Shown here piece after piece: positions 1 through 13,600 of a stretch of 64,000 bases of DNA (position 1 is the stretch's first letter; the number at the start of each line of letters is the position of its first letter). The notes below the pieces were generated by a model. That model was not told where the DNA came from. It made no database searches and was given only the letters and a program-made list of their open reading frames with translations. Made by a program: the position numbers and the translations under genes. This DNA comes from Callipepla californica brunnescens (taxonomy: Eukaryota; Chordata; Aves; Galliformes; Odontophoridae). The stretch is from positions 38,321,502-38,385,501 of the forward strand of contig JALIRH010000004.1 of NCBI GenBank assembly GCA_023055505.1, given 5' to 3'.

Positions 1-202
1 CTTCTGAGATCATCCCCTGCTTTGAAATATCTGACATGCACAAAGCGTCAACCCTTTTTTCATACTGTTCTGTACAGAGGTGTGAAAGAAGTGTATTATT
101 TCTTTTCACAAATGCAGGGCTTGCACATGCAGTTAGCAGCTAGAATTCTCTCCAGGATTTTTTTTTTCACTCTTCTTTTCATTCTCTTTTGTTTTTTGGC
201 AG

Positions 203-1663
203 ACTTTTGGGATTCCTCTTTAAACCACAGGATGAGTGCAGGGGCATTATCCCACCCTGCAACAGACTCTGCCTTCAGCACGGCCCAGGCGGACGGTTTG
301 AGATCTACCCAGTGTGTTGCAAGTAGCGCAAACCACTGCTCATGTGAAATTGAGCTGTCAATAGGAAATGACAGGCTGTGGTTCGTGAATCCTATTTTTA
401 TAGAAGAGTGCAGTAATCCTTTTCCTCCAGACTCACCTCCTCCCAAGGGCCATGCTGTGTGCTCTGGCCTTCCCCCTGCCACCACCACGTCGCCCCGCCG
501 CCCCCCACCGCCCCCTCCACACTCTCACGGGCAGAAGTCTTCCCTGAAGCTCCCACGGGAACCCATGACAGCCTGCGAAGAAACACAGCTTCTTCAGCCA
601 CTGGGCAAGAGCATCAAGGAAATGAAAATCGAGGGCGGTGACGGTGAGGAAGGCAAGCAGATCTGCTCTGACAAGGAGCCATCAGCTGGCAGCCTCAAGA
701 AGGGCCCCCAGCCTGCTGTGCCCCCGCGGAGGCGGCCATCCGAGAGGGCCACGGAGGAGAGCTGCACGGGTAAGGCTGCAAGTTGTGAAACACCAAAAGG
801 GGAACAGGCTGAAGAAAAACAAGAGCTGGGTACACAGGGCGAAGATAAAAGGCCGCTGTGCAGGAAGGCTGCAGAAATGCCTGGAGAAGTTCCTGAGCAG
901 GCTGCGTCATGGTTTCAGGAGGCAAAGCCCGAACCTGCAGAGAAGGAGGGCATGCACAACGTACAAAGAGGTGCCACTCAGAAAGGAAAGTTGCCTCCTG
1001 TCCCACCGCCCAGAAGGAAGAGGCTTTCCCAGGCACCACGGGTCCCCAGCTCCTGCCTATCAAAGCACAGAACAATGGTGGAGCAACCTGCAGCTGCAGC
1101 TCAGGCTCAGGGCATGGGCAGCCCAGCACCAGCAGCAAGTGCTGCCACTGGCACCAATGTCAAGACCAAACAGGGACGTGACCGCAGGTCTGTGAACTCA
1201 GCTGAACTGAAGGGCTCACACTTGTCCCTGGAAGGCCTGGGAGGCAGCGTCCTAGCCCAGACATCAGCATCTGAACCAGACTCCTACTCCACCAGCAGCA
1301 CCGAGGATGACCTGGAGATGCTGGGTACTTCGTCCAGTAAGAAGACACCCTCCATGATCTTGGGCAAGGCCAAGAACAGGCTGTCCTTTGTCAGCCTCTC
1401 CAATGTCTTCACAGTCTTTTTATCTAATGATAGAAAGCTGCAGAAAAGGATAGTGGAGCTGGCGCAGGACAAGGACTCATACTTTGGAAACCTGGTGCAA
1501 GACTACAGAGTATACAGTCTGGAGATGATGGCAAAGCAGAGCTCCAGCACAGAGATGTTACAAGAAATCCGAATGATGATGACACAGCTGAAGAGTTACT
1601 TAGTGCAGAGCACCGAGCTGAAATCTCTGGTAGACCCAGCTGCCTACACCGATGAACAATTAG
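203..1663 (+). CDS. RIN3: RIN3 coding exon: post-SH2 segment, proline-rich region, start of helical bundle
   Basis: The acceptor is a long pyrimidine tract ending in ttttttggcag at 202; the donor is tag|gtatgt at 1663/1664. The exon starts with two bases of a split codon and ends in phase 1. It begins FWDSSLNHR, passes NDRLWFVNPIF (about 367-405) and the polyproline run (about 490-520), and ends with the helix LVQDYRVYSLEMM and the sequence TDEQL. It has many basic-proline SH3-ligand-like clusters (PAVPPRRRP, LPPVPPPRRKR). The reading frame stays open past the donor to 1821, but that tail has no resemblance to RIN proteins and is intronic. Confidence 0.93.
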
Positions 1664-4600
1664 GTATGTTTTTGTACTTTACTTGTTCTTGGGAAGGATT
1701 TGGGAAGGTAAGGGGGGAAATGAGATCATGTAGATACAGGTTTTGCTTTACAGAAATTATGTTTGAAGGGGTTGAAATGAAGTCTGCTCTGTGGTTCCAA
1801 CGTTTGGAGGAGCACTTCTAAAAACTAGGAGTCCAACAAGGAGAAAAATCCTATTCTGAATGTTTTGAAAGGATGGGTTTAAGTAGAAGAGGTGTGTGTG
1901 AGAGACGTATATAAGTATGCAGATACACATATACATGCATAAAAATATACACATATACATAGGTATGGGATACATACATGAAAAGCTGAGCTCTCTCCAA
2001 GCCAAGCCCTTGCACAGGCCCAGTCCCTTGGCCTCCTTCCTCAGGCCCTGCAGTGAGGATGGAGAGCTGCTTGCTCATGATGCACAGATTGAGGGCCAGT
2101 TGCTGTCTTACAAGGAGGGACAAGACTGCAACCACTTGCAGTGGCAGGTTGGAGGAATCACTTGATCCAGGACTGCATGCCTCAGCCTCAAGGCAGAGTA
2201 AAGCTGCCTGCTCCAAGACCACTGCTGGCCCCAAAAATGCAGAATTCATGTCTCTACACTAAATAAATTAATTACCTTTGGGGAGGAAAAAGAATCTTTT
2301 TGGCCATTTGAGGGTGTTTCTTCCATTTGCTGAGAGGAATAATGTGCCAGTTCCCTCCTTGCTTAGAAGTATGGACTGGTCTAAATTTAAAGTATGTCCA
2401 TGAGGGAACATACAAAGAACTTCAGGATCTTGATCCAACAGAGCAGCTAGAAAAAGCATTCCTGCATGTACTTTCACACTCTTTTGACATAGAAGTGTTT
2501 ACTGAGTACCTGAGAACCAGTGTCAATCTATTTAAGAGATCCCTAAGCTGGCTTCCACCCCAGAACATGGCCAACCATCATGTCTTGGGGACCAGGGTGC
2601 CCAGGGTATCCTGCCATTCCAGTACAAGTTGGGGCCCAGAGGAGCTCAGCCGCTGGTCTCAGCAAATCCTGCTGACTTGTTCTCACCCAGCAAAGGCTTC
2701 AGGTGACCCTGCAGCCTCTCTGGCAGAGTGAACCTATGCCAACCCCTGACACCTCAGAGAGAGGAGATACAGTTTTGCTTCTCATGCATCTCATGTAAGA
2801 CCTACAACTTTTACCCTAGTAATCCCTTTCTTGGAGACAGAGGGGCTGTCAGCACAGGAAGGTGGAGAGGAAGCAGAAAGAAGTGCCCTTTTTCTGCTTG
2901 GCAGAGCTGTGTGAGTGCAAGGATTAGCCCACCTTCACACAGATACACTTGATTAGATCCTGCACTGCTCATCTGTGGTTCCTTAGCGACAGTACAGCTC
3001 TGCCAGCCTAGGAGGTGGCTGCTCCTGGAGAGGACAGGGATCTCCATCACAGAAGGCATACCATTCAAATCCCTCCTGCCTCAGGCTGATTTACTGGAAT
3101 CCTTCAAATATTTACACTTTATATACCTAAAAGTAACTGCCTTCTGCTTCATTCCTCTCTGTCTGAGCGGATGGATTTTTTTTTGTGACCTGTTTGCCAC
3201 AATGTAGGGGTGACAAATGATCCTTGCACTCCTGCTGGCCTTGCCATTGGTTTCTAGAGTCTGGACAACAGACAAAAGGCACTTTCTCACAGTCTCTCCT
3301 GCTTCCTTTTCTCTCCTGCTGAATATTAGGCAAATGTTCAGACCACAAAACTTCCTCTTCTACAGGCAGCATAAGAGTTAACTTAAATATCAGTAAATTA
3401 GAGTCACTTGAGTAGGAAGGGTGAGACTTCTGACCAAATGTTGGTGTTTCTCACGCTGACCTTGAGTCTTTCTGGAACTCCGTGCAAATTCTGTTCCCTT
3501 CTCAAGGCTATACAACAGTACCTAAATAACCACATTTTCTTGGGAGTTTTACTGACACCTGCACTCAGTATTGGTTATTTATCATGGATTTTTGTGTTCT
3601 CCCTTCTCTACGCAGATGCGATTGCTGAGTCAGCTTTGTACAAATGTGTCCTGAAACCATTAAAAGAAGCCATCAATTCTTACTTAAAAGAAATCCATAA
3701 CAAAGATGGATCTTTACAGCAGCTAAAAGAGAACCAGCTTGTGATCCAAAACACAACTACCACTGACCTGGGTGTCACGACCAGTGTGCCCGAAACTGTT
3801 GTGCTCGACAAGATCCTTCACAAGTTCACAACCATGCACAAGGCCTACTCCCCAGAAAAGAAGATTGCCATCTTGCTGAAGTCTTGCAAACTCATCTATG
3901 ACTCCATGTCTCAGGGAAACCCAGGTACAGCATTCCTACAAAAATGATACTCCTCACTGGTCCTTCCCCAGGTACCACAGGAGCAGGGTTTGTGTTATAG
4001 TCAGTATGGTAATATCCAGATTGGAGGTAGCTGCAACAGTCAGTGTGTATGCTCACAGCTCTCCATAGGCTGTGTTCAGATTGGGCTGATTAGGTTCTGT
4101 GAATTTTTCTGCACTGATAACTGGTACAAGTTTCCTGGTTAACTTTAAGCTCCCTAACTCTTAGGTCCCAGCTTGTAGCACTTTAATGGCAAACTCTAGG
4201 AGTGGGTCTTTGAGAAATGTCTCTTGATCTGGCTCTGATGAAGTTTTGCCTAAACTGAGGAGGAGAAGCAGAACAGCAATGCTGTAATTCCTTGTAAATA
4301 ATTTCTGATGCTCCAGTAAACTCCCAAGAGTTACTGCTAAGCTTCTCTGGTGTGAGGAAACCTGCACTCTCAGTATAAGCATAACTTGGACTTGAGGCCA
4401 ACCACTAAATGCACGTTAAGCGCTTGTCCTGCAGACAGGATGCATTTTTGCAGATAGACCAGTAAACCTCTTCCTCTAGGAGCCTGCCTTGCCAATTTAA
4501 GAACTTTCTTTGTATACTGGAGAGTGGATTACAAGCCATGCACAAATTTGGAGACTCGACATGTGTTCAGTTGCAATGACCTGCATTTGTCCCAGATGCT

Positions 4601-7600
4601 AAAGTCTCCAAAGATGTTTTTAGCTGCTGTGTTCTATTTCCCACTGACAACAGCCATGGGGCATTCACATAGGAACTGCATCTCTTCTAAGCCTCATCTC
4701 AGTGTCCCCCCTTGGACAGTATGCAGCAGAGTTCAACAACTCATCTAGACACATGAACAGCAGAGCAGAAAGCCACAGCAGGGCTGAGCTTATGCTGCAG
4801 AGTGGCCAGGACTTCTGACTGCTTTCATCTCCTCTGAGAAGATTTGGACACATATAGGGGAATTTGCTGGAATTCATAGAATCATAGAATCATAGGGGTT
4901 GAAAGGGACCTCAAGAAATCATTGAGTCCAACCCCCCTGCCAAAACAGGTTCCCTACACCAGGTAACTTAATTGAATGAACAGCTATGTTATATTAAGTT
5001 TGAAAGGAAATCCGATGGAGTTCTAAGATTCAAGTGCCACATTAAAACCCATCTAGGAGACACTGTCTCTTTCTGATGCTGGTGGTATGGTTTTGTCACA
5101 CCTCAGCTAGCTCAGGGTTGGATTTTCTCTGTTGCAGGAAATGCTCTTGTGTCACTTTATGCAAAAGAAATTATGGCCCAGAGAACCCATAAAAAACCCT
5201 AAAAGATCAAAATGTTTGGCATTCAAAAAAAACCAGGTTATTTAATTGTGGCTTACTGTTCTAACCAAAGCACTTCATTTTGGCCATCTCAGCTGTTTTT
5301 CTTCTGTCAAATACTGCTGCGAGTAAGATGTGGTTCAGAAGCCAAATTCTCTATGCAGCCAATTCCATGCCCAGGATCTATGACCAATGTTGTACATCAG
5401 CATGCAGTCAGAAAGAAACTAGTTTGGCATTAGGAAATGTACTCCTGTGAATTTAGAGCCCAGAAGAGGAGGAATGCTATAGTCTAAGTCATAGCAGACA
5501 CAGCACTCAAAGACAAATACAGTGAGACATCCTGTAGACACAGTTAGAAGAAATACATGTCAAACACCCTAGATCACCAGCTTCAGTTTTCCACCTGGCT
5601 AAGACAAATGCTCAGCAAACTGAAATTTTTTTCTGATGGAAGATTCCCAGTTGTTGCTGTGCAGAAAAGCATGCTGAGGGCTGCTCAGACTAGATTTCAG
5701 CAAGTAGGAGTACTTTCCTCTGCCTGCTTCAGAAGAAGCAGCCCAGGGCCCTTCCTGCTTTCAGCAGCCCCAGGACAGCGTATTGCTCTTTGCACCGGAA
5801 GAGTAGAGGCCACACTCTGTTTCCTGTGCAATTGCCTGTTCTTCTTTTAGCTCCTTTTACTCACTGCTGAATTGGTCAGATCCCTCCTCTTCCAAGATCA
5901 GAGCACGTGCAGCACAAAACTAATCTTTTCCCCTCTCACAGAAAAAGTATCTGCTCTGTTATGCTGTAAATACGCACGTTGTCTGGTTTAATTTGCAACT
6001 GGGAAGTTCAGGTCAGGTATTTATCCACTTTAAGCCAACTACAGAACAAGCTGACCTGAGAATATGGCTTCGTATCTCAAAGAAAAGCACAAATACAACC
6101 TAATCAAACACTTTTTTTTCAGACACAAGACTTTTAATGTTCTGGGACCCATGTACATCAGTGGAGGCTCAGGGATATGCAATTGCTACCAAGTTTTCTT
6201 TGAAACTAAGGATAATCAGAACTATGTGTCCCTATGGCAGTGCCCCTCTTTGTACCGTTGCAAGAGTTATGAAACTTTGAAGTCAGCCTTGATTGGCTCC
6301 AAGTTGCTGCTGCTGTTTTGAGAAAAGAGGAGTTTGCTGGCTTGGTTGCCAGAGTTATTATAGAAGAATGAAATTTATATCGCTTGACAAAATATGTCTG
6401 ATAAGTGGCAGTGATAATTTATGTTAGACACCTTGAGCTGGATGGGTCAAATTCTCAGCTGGCACAATGTGACATTTCTCCTTCAAGAAAGCAATCTACT
6501 TATGGATCCGATTCATCACAAGGAATCGAGAGGGCAGGTTCACAGTCGTTGCCAGTACACCTTTCTTCTAACAGACCTCAGAGTACAGCCACAAGGTGTA
6601 TGTTGGAACAGGGCTCTTATCCAGTTATATCTAGCTGTAGGTGGCACAGATGGGTATCATGTACGACTTCTCATTATAAACCACAGGGACTTAGGAGGTG
6701 AAGTTCAGTTGATTCATCTGGTGAGAGGTAGGTGTCTGTTTTAGGATGAGATGATTCACAGCTTCTCTGATGATATTGATTAGTTCATCGCTGCCTGTAA
6801 AAGGACCTTAGGGGTAGTGGTTCAGGTGTTCCTGTGTATAGTGTAGGCAGTGGTATTAGTAAGTGAATCCCCCCAGAAGGGACAATTATGATAGTAGAGG
6901 AGTGTCTCACAAAGCTTTTCCAAGTTCTGGGAAAATTTAAATAACAGCAACATATGCTTTCAAAGTGCAACCTACAATTTAAAGATATGTAACCTTCCTG
7001 CTAAAATTACTAGGAGTAATTAGGGAGAATAACATACTTCAAATAATAGGAGAGTTTGGATTCCCTTTGCAAATTGGCAGGCATTTCTTGCTGTGTGTGC
7101 TAGAAGAATTAAGAGGTGGAACTCAGAGGGCACTATAAGCTTCCAGCAATCTGGCTGCTCCAACATCTCAAAGGCACGGTCTGGTAACCACAGGCAGAGC
7201 TGGGTGCATATCTCATGTATAAAGAAGCACTATAATCATTTGCAGAAAGAGCTGCTTTTTGTTTATCTTCCAGAAATATCCTTCCTCAGGCAAAATGTCA
7301 AAGGTGTTTTGTATGGTAGAAATCTGTGCTTTTTGCTATATCAAACACACAAGTGATGCTTGTGGGGTGATAATGAGATGCAAGTTTGCAATGTATGCGG
7401 TGCGTACTGGCAGCAGTGGCTGGAGCTCCTAGCCCAGTGCTACCTGGGAGCTGCTGCTCTGCAGAATAGAATTGATGGAAAAGCAGAAACAGACAGGGCA
7501 AGCCATTGGTTTATGAAGAAATACTAGGTGAGACAATCCAAGTTAGGTCAGTGTATGAGCAGAGAAGATCAAACATGGATATGCACTAAGCATGAGTTGG

Positions 7601-10600
7601 AAACCTGAAAGGTGTGGAGGCTATCTTCTGAGGAGATTCTAGAAGAACAAGCAGAGGAACAATTTTCCTTCTGCAACGTTTTTTAAAGTTGTGGACTACT
7701 TGAGATCATGAAGTTTCATTAGTGGAGTATCTTTGAATTGCACAGCGTGGGACAATACAGTTCAAAAACTGTTCCACACTGTGAATGGTGTTGGCAAGGT
7801 GACTGGCCCCAAAACATCTGATTTGGTACTTTCTTTCTTCATGGTTTTGAATGGTTAATATAGAAGCTTCTTTTGGAAGAAGATAATAGATAGGATAAAT
7901 ATACACTCCACTGGCATCTTTCTGATCCCTAGATTTTAGGGTGAAATTTATCATCCTCTGTGGAACTGAGCAGCTGGATATTGGTTGCCCTGATGTGCTC
8001 CCATATGTTAACGAAGCTGACAAAGGCATAGACATGAAGCAGTGTGCCTTCAGTGGGATAGCTGAACCTGTGAAGACAAAACTGGCCTCAGTCAGTGTTA
8101 CACCAACTCTAGAAGCTGTTAAAACTACATCTCAGTAATCCCACTGTTCGTTATCACATCTCACTTCTCAGAAGGAATATTAAGTTATACATAAAAGTAT
8201 TACACTGCTGTCTGTAGAAAGAGGATATTTCTATTTAATTTACACTTACTGAAGGTTAATAGAGCAGAGATTATCTCTTTCTTCAGTTGCTACATTTGTA
8301 TTAAAGACTACATTCAAATTTTTCAAGGAAAATTAATTTATCTGTTCTGTAAAACATGTTTTTGAAATGGATTCTTGCAGTCCACATGCATTAACTCTCT
8401 TAATTAACTGTACTGTAAATCAAATCTTTTTGAAGTAGTATATGATGGACAAGAGACATCAAAATGCTAGTGAGTGGAAGGATGGTCACATTTTTTTATG
8501 ATACTGAACAAATCCCAGTTAACATTTCCGTGCCTCAGGTTTCTCAGCCATAAACAGTGTCTAAAATTCATATTTTCTGAACAGCTGCTGCTAGACATCA
8601 TTCCAGTGCTTGTAAACTACTAGAACAAGATGAGGAGCATCGTCACTGTGTGCTGGTTATCAGAATAACCACAGATGGAAAAGAAATACATGAACATGCT
8701 AAAACAGGGCACAATTTCTTTATGGAGGCTTGGGCAAAATTCCAGTTGCTTTAAATCGTGTATTTAATTAATATCCATTCCATTCAAGCACTGCATCCCA
8801 GCCAGGAGCTGAAGTGGTATTTGCTTTGGTATAAACATAATAGGATGGGCTTGTGGTAGAAGAGAAGGCTTATTTTAAGCTTCTTATAGATATTTATGAA
8901 ATAAATGTTTCCTGATCCTGCAGGAAAGATGGGGAAAAAAAACCCAAGCAAGTCCTATCTGGAGTAGGACAACACCACCTTGAACAAACAAGCTCAGTCT
9001 CAATGCCACTGAGACCAGTGGCAGGGTCAGAGCTAGATTTAACTCTGTCACCTGCAAACTTGCTCCATGAGATCACAGACTGAGCTGGGCATGCAAGCCT
9101 GGCTTGACTCTGATTCAGACTGAAAGTGGAGCCTGCAGGGAGCAGCCCTGCTGCAGCCCCAGGGTAGGCAGTGGTTAGGGCCAGCAGTGCCACCACAGTG
9201 CTGTCCTGGTGCTGGGGACAGGTTAGCTGCAGGATACTGAACAGCAACCACTGATTGAGTGTCTTGTTTCATAAGGGTTGTTTCATGCATCTTTGTGCCT
9301 CTTGCTTGTGGTCATATTTGAGCTGCTGGTAGCACCCATACCCTCACGAAGGGGCTAAGATACAGGGTGCCTGATGAGCGTGTTCAAGATACTGCCCGTG
9401 CCTGTTGTGGCATCTGAGGCCAGGAGGGCACCCAGCCTTGTCTACACACACAGTCAAGCGGCAGGGGGTCACTGCAGCACTTTTAAGGAGAAGGCACTAT
9501 ACCTGCCTGACCTGCCCAAGGCAACACCAAGTCTGTGACAACACAAAGGTTCAGAATTAGATCCTGGATGGCAGCTCTGCTTCTCTCTTGTTGACACCCA
9601 CATCTTCTGCTGATTTCAACTTTAGCTATAGACAAACATATTTAAGAATTGTGCTTCATACAAACAGAAGTGGATTAAAAAAAATCTACTCATTTATGCA
9701 GTTTATGAGCATACTGCATATGAGGAAATAGTATTCTTTTTATTACTGGATTCAGACATCCTTAAATAAGAAGGCAGTGGAAAATAATGGACTTGATGCC
9801 TGCTTGTAAATAAAATCCCTTCTCAGCTAACAAAACAGAAACGGAGATTCTGTAGGCATTCTTGAAAAGTGTTCTCTAACTTTCATTTCTTCTGACAGTA
9901 AAAGTTGATGGCTGGGGATGTCAAATGGGTAGATGGCAAATTGCTGTTTCCTCTCAGCTTTGGTTGACAACCAGTCTGCTGGATATTTGTTGATCTCATT
10001 CAGCGACTTTAAAAATAATCAAACTAACAAAAACAACAAGGTAGCAGTTTTTTGTTTGTTTTTCCCAGTAGCTAGGAATTCATGTTGTAAACTGACAGCT
10101 TCTTTGGATGCAGTAGGCACAACATGAATTGGTCATGGAAAAGAAATGGTAGGGAAGATAAAAATTCTGCTGTGTGCACTGCACTGAAATCCACTCCTGG
10201 CGTTCAGGAAATCAGGAGTACCAGACCCACATCACTCATCAGTAACTGCTACATCAGTAAGAAAAAGGTTTTAAAGCAGGAAAAAGAGCCATGCATGCTC
10301 TTGGTATTTTGTCTTTCTTTACACTGTGTCTATACAGAATTATCTGTTGGCATTTGATTTACTTAGCTCAAAAGGAAAATAGGGCTTTTTCAAGTGCAGT
10401 TTTTGTAGTATGCTTTCATGTCCCAGTTATTATTATTATTATTTTTAAATAGCTGTAATACTAAGCTGCTTCTATTGTGTCAGTATGACAGTAGTGAAGT
10501 GAACCCACCACTGAGCTGAGGCTTTCAGATGTACAAGCCAAAACAACAACAGACAAAACAAATGTCCCTCCAGATGTTAATGAAACAATAGAGACAACAA

Positions 10601-13600
10601 TATAGTTTAGGTGAAGGCTTGGGGCTCTGTCGTTTAACTAAGGATAGCCATAACAGAGCAAACAGAACTGAAAGAGTTAATCCAGCTTTTAAAATATTAA
10701 ATGAATTGTGCTGTGGCGTGTGCTGTCTGTTAGAAACAGACTGAGTTACAGATCTGAGAATCTCTCATCCTCCCAACACTTTGTTTTAACTGGATCAACT
10801 TTCTGTTCACTAGATATATTACTGGGTTTATTTTAAAGCCACACTTTTTTTTTTTTTTTTTTTAAACAGAGGTTAAGCTCATGTTTATTTGAGGCTTCGA
10901 AAGAATATCTTTCTTTGCCAGTAGAGAATCTGCATCAGCTCTGAATGACAAAAAAGGAAAGCTGACTCATGGCAAAGATTTGAAACAAGTCAGTGGGAAC
11001 ATTTGAGAAACAGGAATTCATTCCCCTCCATGGAAGGGCATGTGGACTAGAGGCCAAAAACGGCCAGAGCGTAACTTCACTGCAGCTACATCAATGACAG
11101 TTTTTATTCTTTGAAATAAGGCAAGCAGTTCTCAAATGAGACACATCTAGTCAGTTCCAAATTGATGAAACCAGAACTTCAGGTGAGGAAAACTGCCCAC
11201 CCTCTGAGGGAGAACAGTCAGAATGAAAGTAAGCTTTAGGTTAAGAAGAATCATCAGCCTGACTGCTGGGAAAACAGGCTTGTTAAGAAACATGCTGCCC
11301 ATGATTAATCTGTGACATGTTGGTAGGAAACGAAAGCATCATCTTCTTATCCACACAAAAGTACCTTTCAAATAAGGAAAGTTGTCCTTGTGTTCTTTGC
11401 AGTTTGTGTGGTAAATCTTCTGTTTGGGTTCTACTTTAAGTAGTAATTATTCATAATTGTTATAACAATTAACGTGTGTGGGTTTTTTTGTCCTCAGATC
11501 AACTTATTTGTCCTCATAATCAACTTATTGATTAGTTATAAGGTCACTTTAGTGACTTTGTTGTTTTAAGGACAGGGAATCTTAAGCCCATTAGGATCTG
11601 TTTCTGTACTACTTGTTGAGCACTGAGACTAAAAACTAGTTAGTCAATGTGAAGGGGGTTTTATTTTTCCAGCCAGATGCTGTGGCTGGAATTAAACTTC
11701 CTTTTAGTTTCTAACTCTTGGGAGACTTTTAGTACAATGACTTGCCCTGAGAAAAAGTTGAATTTGATGGTTAGGAGTGTTTCTTCTCTTAGGCTTACTT
11801 TATGTGTTGGATTGAAGAGATAAAAAAAAATAAAAAGGAATTTGAGACAGTGTTTTTTAGGACTTACTTTTTTCAAGTGAACTAACTTCCATTTTCCAGC
11901 ATTTTTTTTTTTGTTGATAGTGATCTAGCAACAAAGATCTTCAACTCCTGAGATAACTTAAAAGTCAAAGATGTGCTGTCTGATAAGCTGTCACTGTTAC
12001 GTTGGGATGTGCCTTTCTGGTGAGTTTAATGGGACCACTCTGCTTTTCTCTTTGCTCAGGGAAGCCATATGGTGCAGATGACTTCCTCCCCGTGCTCATG
12101 TACGTGTTGGCCCGCAGCGACCTGACTGAAGTCCTTCTGAATGTAGAGTATATGATGGAGCTCATGGACCCTGCTCTGCAGCTGGGTGAAGGTAGAGTAC
12201 TGTGTTTACTCCTTGGATATTCTCTTTGTAAATCATTATTTCCCCACTAATGCTTGTGAAGATAGGGCAGCAAGACTCTGGCTAGATTTTGTGAATAAGC
12301 TTTGGCCAAGCCTTCCAAATCTGAAGCTTTAAAATGACTGTTAAACACTTCAATGCAGTGACCTCTGACACCAAATAAAAAAGCTGAGGCCCAGCACAAA
12401 TGAGATCAGATGGATTAGTAGCCTAAACAGGGACATCTAGTGTTCTGTGGTTGAAAGGCTGAAAAGTCAAAGGGTCTTTGCCTAAAACAGAACTTCTGCA
12501 ATCCATTCTTTGACTTTTCTTTATTCCACTGAGAAAAATGAACAGTTCTTATACTGCACAGTGTGCCTTGGGCCATATTTGATTCTCATACCTTGTATGT
12601 GAGTAGAGTGGCTCCTTTGATTGTGTTCTCTGGCTGAGTACTGCAGTGAGGCAGAAAAAAGAGAGTAAGCTTAGAGAGAAATACTGGTTTTGGTTGTGGA
12701 TTAAGTGCTCTGCTATTAGAGGAGCAAATATGCTAGTGAACTGTGAAGCCTTTTGCTTCTCAAATACAGCTAGGGAAGCAAATGCTACTAACAGATAGGG
12801 TTATGCATTCTTAATTAGAATTACAGATAATTTTTCACTAAGTAGTCACTAAACCAAGTACCCAAGAAAAAGGGTTTGTTTGTTTGTTTGTTTGTTTTGA
12901 AGTCCTGGATAGTAGAAAGGAGTCCTGGACAAACAAGAGCAGACCAAAATAATTTTATATTAAATTGAAGTGTAATTCTGTAGCTAAAGAGCACGTATAC
13001 CCAGCATGGAGCAGAGGGAAGCGAAGTAAGTACTAAGAGAAGGAGCAATAGCAATACAATTGCATTAGTGAGGGATTTCTGCACAGACTGATGTTCCTGC
13101 TGAAAAAAAAAGATTGTTAGCAAAAAAAAAATGTTAGCCTAAGCATAGCACTTAGCTGACATAATGAGCTGTTTTGGTAACTGCACTGCCCACAGGTTCT
13201 TCATTTCCAGAGGGCATGCTACCAAGCTGGTTTCTGAAGTCAGCAGGATTGAGGAGCTCAGGAAATCAAAGGCAGAGCTTGCTGGAAGTTCTTTCAAGTC
13301 AAAGATGCAAAGCCTATGTGAAAAGTATACTGCAGCCAAAGGGAAAAATCGGTAGGGAAGTTCCAGATCACACTGGCTGAGTAATCACTTCAGAAAGGAG
13401 ATTGACAGTAAACACAGATACAAGGGGTGGAAAAAGAAATAGCTCAGTGAAGACAGCTCAGAGATTGCAAAGTGCAGTGCTAAAATGTTTGAACTCGATT
13501 TGTGCCTCTCAAAGTCAAGTGATAACAGGTGATTTGGGCACAGAAATAGAAGTGAATAAAAGGAAAGAAGAAAGCAGAAAACTATCAGGCTAATATAAAA

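Larger units (their letters stand above)
3925..12059 (+). other. RIN3 intron of 8.1 kb
   Basis: Bounded by gtacag and tttgctcag. It contains a CR1 fragment at 4872-4965, an unrecognised open segment around 6405-6744, a 19-T run at 10845-10863, and a 20-bp tandem duplication at 11491-11530. No exon compatible with the RIN3 phase was recognised inside it, and the flanking exons already join in frame. Confidence 0.85.

Noticed and set aside
22..202. Start of the long open frame that runs into the RIN3 exon
   Set aside because: It is intronic: a long T-rich tract ending in cag precedes the real exon, and the translated Phe/Leu-rich part is the pyrimidine tract.
638..1195. 185-codon frame overlapping the RIN3 proline-rich exon in another frame
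   Set aside because: It has no ATG at its start, is Arg-rich and looks like a frame shadow of a GC- and proline-rich coding exon. The RIN3 frame explains the sequence.
1664..1821. Extension of the RIN3 frame past TDEQL
   Set aside because: It follows a good donor (gtatgt), and the next exon joins in phase to the family motif. The extension has no RIN similarity.
2261..2275. ACTAAATAAATTAATTACC with AATAAA as a RIN3 premature poly(A) site
   Set aside because: It contains a poly(A) hexamer, but there is no clear upstream alternative terminal exon, and AT-rich introns contain many such matches.
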